Below, piece by piece: positions 4,309 to 6,694 of a stretch of 6,694 nucleotides of DNA. Origin of the DNA: Candidatus Parcubacteria bacterium. GTDB lineage: Bacteria; Patescibacteriota; Minisyncoccia; Minisyncoccales; PEYH01. The translations under genes and the position numbers were made by a program. The notes beneath the pieces are model-generated. The model did no database searches. It was not told the DNA's origin and saw only the letters and a program-made list of their open reading frames with translations. Location: the NCBI GenBank assembly GCA_026395615.1, contig JAPLYH010000027.1, forward strand, positions 1 through 6,694, read 5' to 3'. How positions within the stretch are numbered: position 1 is the first letter of the stretch; every line of letters starts with the position of its first letter.

Positions 4309-6216
4309 CTACTTTACCAACGACCCATTATTATTAAAATACCACTCTAAAACCTCCTTAACAGTCGGTGCTACTGCCACATGCATACCTAACCCTTCCT
4401 CAACCATCAAAGTTAAAACAATTTGAGGGTCATCATAAGGCGCAAAAACAGTTATCCAGCTATGATAATACCCTTCTCTCGGAATTTCCGCAGTACCGGT
4501 TTTTGCCGCTGCCTCAACCGGCAAATCATTTAAAACAGTTGCTGAACCATAAGTAACCGTGCCCCTCATTCCCTGTTTTACTATTTCAAGATTATTTTTA
4601 TCAATAAAACCTTGCCTTATAACCGTCGGTAAAAACTCCTGTATAACATTTTTATCTTTATCAATAATTTCTTTCACTACTTGGGGTTTAAATAATGTTC
4701 CGCCATTAGCTATAGCTGCATAAGAAGAAGCCACTTCTAATGGAGTTATAGATAAAAATCCCTGACCAATAGACATATTATAAGTGTCTCCAGGCATCCA
4801 AATGTTATTAGGAGAAGAATATTTATTTTTCTTCCATTCTTTGTCAGGGACAAATCCCGAAACCTCTCCTGATAAATCTATTCCTAATTTTTCTCCCCAA
4901 CCAAAATAATTAAGATATTCTTTAATCTTATCTGGACCTAATCCTTTAAAATTCTTATAACCTCCGCCGATTGTATAAAAGAAAACATTACAAGAACGCG
5001 CAATAGCATCTCTTATATTTGTAAGTCCATGAACCGTCCAATCTTTAAAAGTATAAGGTTGATCCGGGAACCATGGATTATCAATAACTATTTGTCCCTT
5101 ACAATCAATAGTTGTTTTATCTGAAACAATCCCTTCCTGTAATGCGCCTGAGGCAATAATCGGCTTGATTATAGAACCAGTGACATATTTGCCAGCTATA
5201 ACCCTGTTCAAAAACGGCATATCTTTGTTATTGGACAAAGTATTCCAATCTTCCTGACTGATGCCCTTACTAAAAAGGTTATTATCAAAACTTGGAAAAC
5301 TTACCAGAGCTAATATTCCGCCTGTTTTTGGGTCAATCGCTACTCCAGCAGCTCTTTTAACTCCGGCATTTTTAATTTGGACAGACATTGTGTCATAAAG
5401 TTTTTTCTGCAAATCAGCGTCCAACCACAAAACCAAATTATTGCCTGGCTCTGACAATTTAGCCACCTCTTCCGATGTAATTTCTCCCGAGACATCTCTT
5501 TCAGATTTCATTTCTCCGAATTGGGGAGACAAACTGGTATTGTAATAATCCTCTAATCCGGAATTGTTACCGCTTTCCCTGTAATAACCGATAACATGAG
5601 CAAATGCCGGACCATCCGGATATTCTCTCATCCCTACATTCTTAATAGAAAAACCTTCAAGTTCATCGGCGTTAGATTCAAACATAATAAGTTTTTGATA
5701 ATCAAGATTTTGAGACACAAGAACCGATTCGTCTTTTGCATCAGCGGATGTAATCTTTTCTTCTATTGTTTCGGGCTTAACTCCTAATATCCAAGCAATT
5801 TTTCCAAAAATATTTTGTTTTGAATCTTGTATCTCAGAAAGTTTTGCCTTATCAAAAGTAAGGTCATAAGATGGGCGGTTATAAACCAATTGTTGAAAAT
5901 TTTTATCATAAATAACCCCTCTTTGCGCTTCTAATTTACTCACTACATATTTATTTTTCTGAGCTAAAACAGAAAATTCATCGTGCTGGATTATTTGGAA
6001 TTGAAAATTTTTAATAAAAACAATTCCACCCAAAATAAAAAAAACCAGCCACAAAATTTTCAGAGACCGGGACTTTATGGGCACTTCCATCTTTTTCTGA
6101 AATGGCCCTTGTTCATTTTTCTGGACTAAGGCGTCGCAAAAAATTTCTTCTGGCTCAATTTCCAATCCTGGTCTTTTTATCCTTATCCTATCTAAATTTT
6201 TTCTTGGCGAAAACAT
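4309..6216 (-). CDS. mrdA: Penicillin-binding protein 2 (peptidoglycan transpeptidase)
   Basis: Class B PBP that cross-links peptidoglycan during side-wall elongation, partner of MreCD and RodA. It is 635 residues, normal for the family. It has a roughly 50-residue charged cytoplasmic tail, one membrane anchor (about 52-68), then the dimerisation/pedestal region beginning near EAQRGVIYDKN (96-106). The transpeptidase domain carries SIIK (348-351, catalytic Ser348 and Lys351), SCN (408-410) and KTGT (572-575). All three active-site motifs are intact, so it should be active. The chosen ATG overlaps mreD by 29 bp, which fits translational coupling. Met43 just before the anchor is an alternative start, but neither has a Shine-Dalgarno sequence and the EPEEIF segment in the tail looks genuine. 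No rodA follows; the next gene downstream is the unrelated orphan. Confidence 0.95.
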   Translation of the reverse strand: MFSPRKNLDRIRIKRPGLEIEPEEIFCDALVQKNEQGPFQKKMEVPIKSRSLKILWLVFFILGGIVFIKNFQFQIIQHDEFSVLAQKNKYVVSKLEAQRGVIYDKNFQQLVYNRPSYDLTFDKAKLSEIQDSKQNIFGKIAWILGVKPETIEEKITSADAKDESVLVSQNLDYQKLIMFESNADELEGFSIKNVGMREYPDGPAFAHVIGYYRESGNNSGLEDYYNTSLSPQFGEMKSERDVSGEITSEEVAKLSEPGNNLVLWLDADLQKKLYDTMSVQIKNAGVKRAAGVAIDPKTGGILALVSFPSFDNNLFSKGISQEDWNTLSNNKDMPFLNRVIAGKYVTGSIIKPIIASGALQEGIVSDKTTIDCKGQIVIDNPWFPDQPYTFKDWTVHGLTNIRDAIARSCNVFFYTIGGGYKNFKGLGPDKIKEYLNYFGWGEKLGIDLSGEVSGFVPDKEWKKNKYSSPNNIWMPGDTYNMSIGQGFLSITPLEVASSYAAIANGGTLFKPQVVKEIIDKDKNVIQEFLPTVIRQGFIDKNNLEIVKQGMRGTVTYGSATVLNDLPVEAAAKTGTAEIPREGYYHSWITVFAPYDDPQIVLTLMVEEGLGMHVAVAPTVKEVLEWYFNNNGSLVK

Positions 6217-6670
6217 TAAATAATTTTAAAATCCAATAAATTATTATGCCCGCAAAGAGATTGATAATAATACTAAACACATTAAAATGAAATCCAGAAC
6301 CAATAGAAATAAGCGTTAGAATAATTTCAAAAATCAATAAACAAGCGAATAAGACAGCAACAAAACTTATAAATTTCTTTATATCAAGAAAAGGTCTTAT
6401 GTATTTTATAAGAAAAGCGATTCCCAAACCGATTAATGTAAAAAATCCAAGAAAGTACGGCGAGAATAAATCCAGATAAAATCCTCCTAATGCGCCTATA
6501 ATAAGGCCTGATTTATCTTCTTTCTTTTCAAAAAAATTCAAAAAAACTACAGCGATTAATACGGGATTCCATAATCCGCCAACTATTTTGAAATGAGTCA
6601 AATAGCTGACTTGAAAAATAGCCAAGAAATAAAAAGCGATAAACGAAATAATAGCTTTTATTGTTTGCAT
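6188..6670 (-). CDS. mreD: Rod shape-determining protein MreD
   Basis: Small integral membrane protein of the elongasome, linking MreC to the PBP2-RodA synthase. It is 160 residues with hydrophobic segments near 3-22, 33-48, 55-68, 72-89, 99-122 and 131-152. The hallmark is GALGGFYLDLFSPYFLG (59-75), matching the conserved MreD G-x-x-x-D-x-x-S-P-x-x-x-G pattern. The C-terminus is basic (AKKKFR). I start at the ATG at 6668-6670 rather than the TTG one codon earlier, because that ATG overlaps the upstream gene's TGA in a TGATG junction. Its last 29 bp overlap the mrdA start. It is similar in composition to mrdA and clearly belongs to the same operon. Confidence 0.92.
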   Translation of the reverse strand: MQTIKAIISFIAFYFLAIFQVSYLTHFKIVGGLWNPVLIAVVFLNFFEKKEDKSGLIIGALGGFYLDLFSPYFLGFFTLIGLGIAFLIKYIRPFLDIKKFISFVAVLFACLLIFEIILTLISIGSGFHFNVFSIIINLFAGIIIYWILKLFNVFAKKKFR

Positions 6671-6694
6671 CAATCAGTAATTACAAATAATAAT
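6670..6694 (-). CDS. 3' end of the gene upstream of mreD, probably mreC
   Basis: In the frame ending with TGA at 6672-6670 the visible codons read LLFVITD and are open to the window edge. The stop shares its A with the mreD ATG (TGATG), typical of translationally coupled operon genes. A hydrophobic strand ending of this sort is compatible with the MreC C-terminus, and mreC normally precedes mreD. The identity is inferred from position only. Confidence 0.45.

Noticed and set aside
6671..6673. TTG as the mreD start
   Set aside because: It adds only one residue, and the adjacent ATG overlaps the upstream TGA in a classic coupled junction, so the ATG is preferred.

Overview
This is an AT-rich window in which every supported gene lies on the minus strand, so it reads as transcription from right to left. 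The compact genes, the near-absence of Shine-Dalgarno sequences before the housekeeping genes, the mreC-mreD-mrdA arrangement and the short GC-rich palindromes between genes suggest a Candidate Phyla Radiation (Patescibacteria, Parcubacteria-like) bacterium. That lineage call is inference; no rRNA or other marker gene is present to settle it.

Right part (4309-6694): a cell-elongation operon. The last codons of an upstream gene, probably mreC, overlap the start of mreD in a TGATG junction. The mreD 3' end overlaps the start of mrdA (penicillin-binding protein 2). Together these encode the peptidoglycan-elongation machinery at the membrane. Left part (254-2989): lysS followed by serS, two class II aminoacyl-tRNA synthetases in one transcription unit, with a plausible promoter before lysS. 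At the far left edge, the first codons of another minus-strand gene are visible (1-38).

The 1.3 kb between mrdA and lysS (2990-4308) is the unusual part. It holds an apparently self-contained unit: a promoter-like sequence (4220-4246), a leader with a long imperfect hairpin (4129-4188), a Shine-Dalgarno sequence (4055-4059), an unrecognised 161-codon gene (3561-4046) at about 51% GC against AT-rich neighbours, and a strong intrinsic terminator (3404-3464). Two 43-bp direct repeats (3314-3356 and 4261-4303; 34/43 identical by hand count, ungapped) flank it, each centred on an attacg/cgtaat hairpin. The left copy is also one arm of a 22-bp inverted repeat (3250-3341). Further left are a REP-like palindrome, a consensus DnaA box, a second terminator and the lysS promoter. 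The whole looks like an inserted cassette of foreign composition, but no transposase or recombinase is visible, so mobility is a hypothesis.

A second structured element (103-257) lies between serS and the left-edge gene. Its 27-bp outer inverted repeat encloses three inner hairpins, and one arm runs into the serS stop codon.
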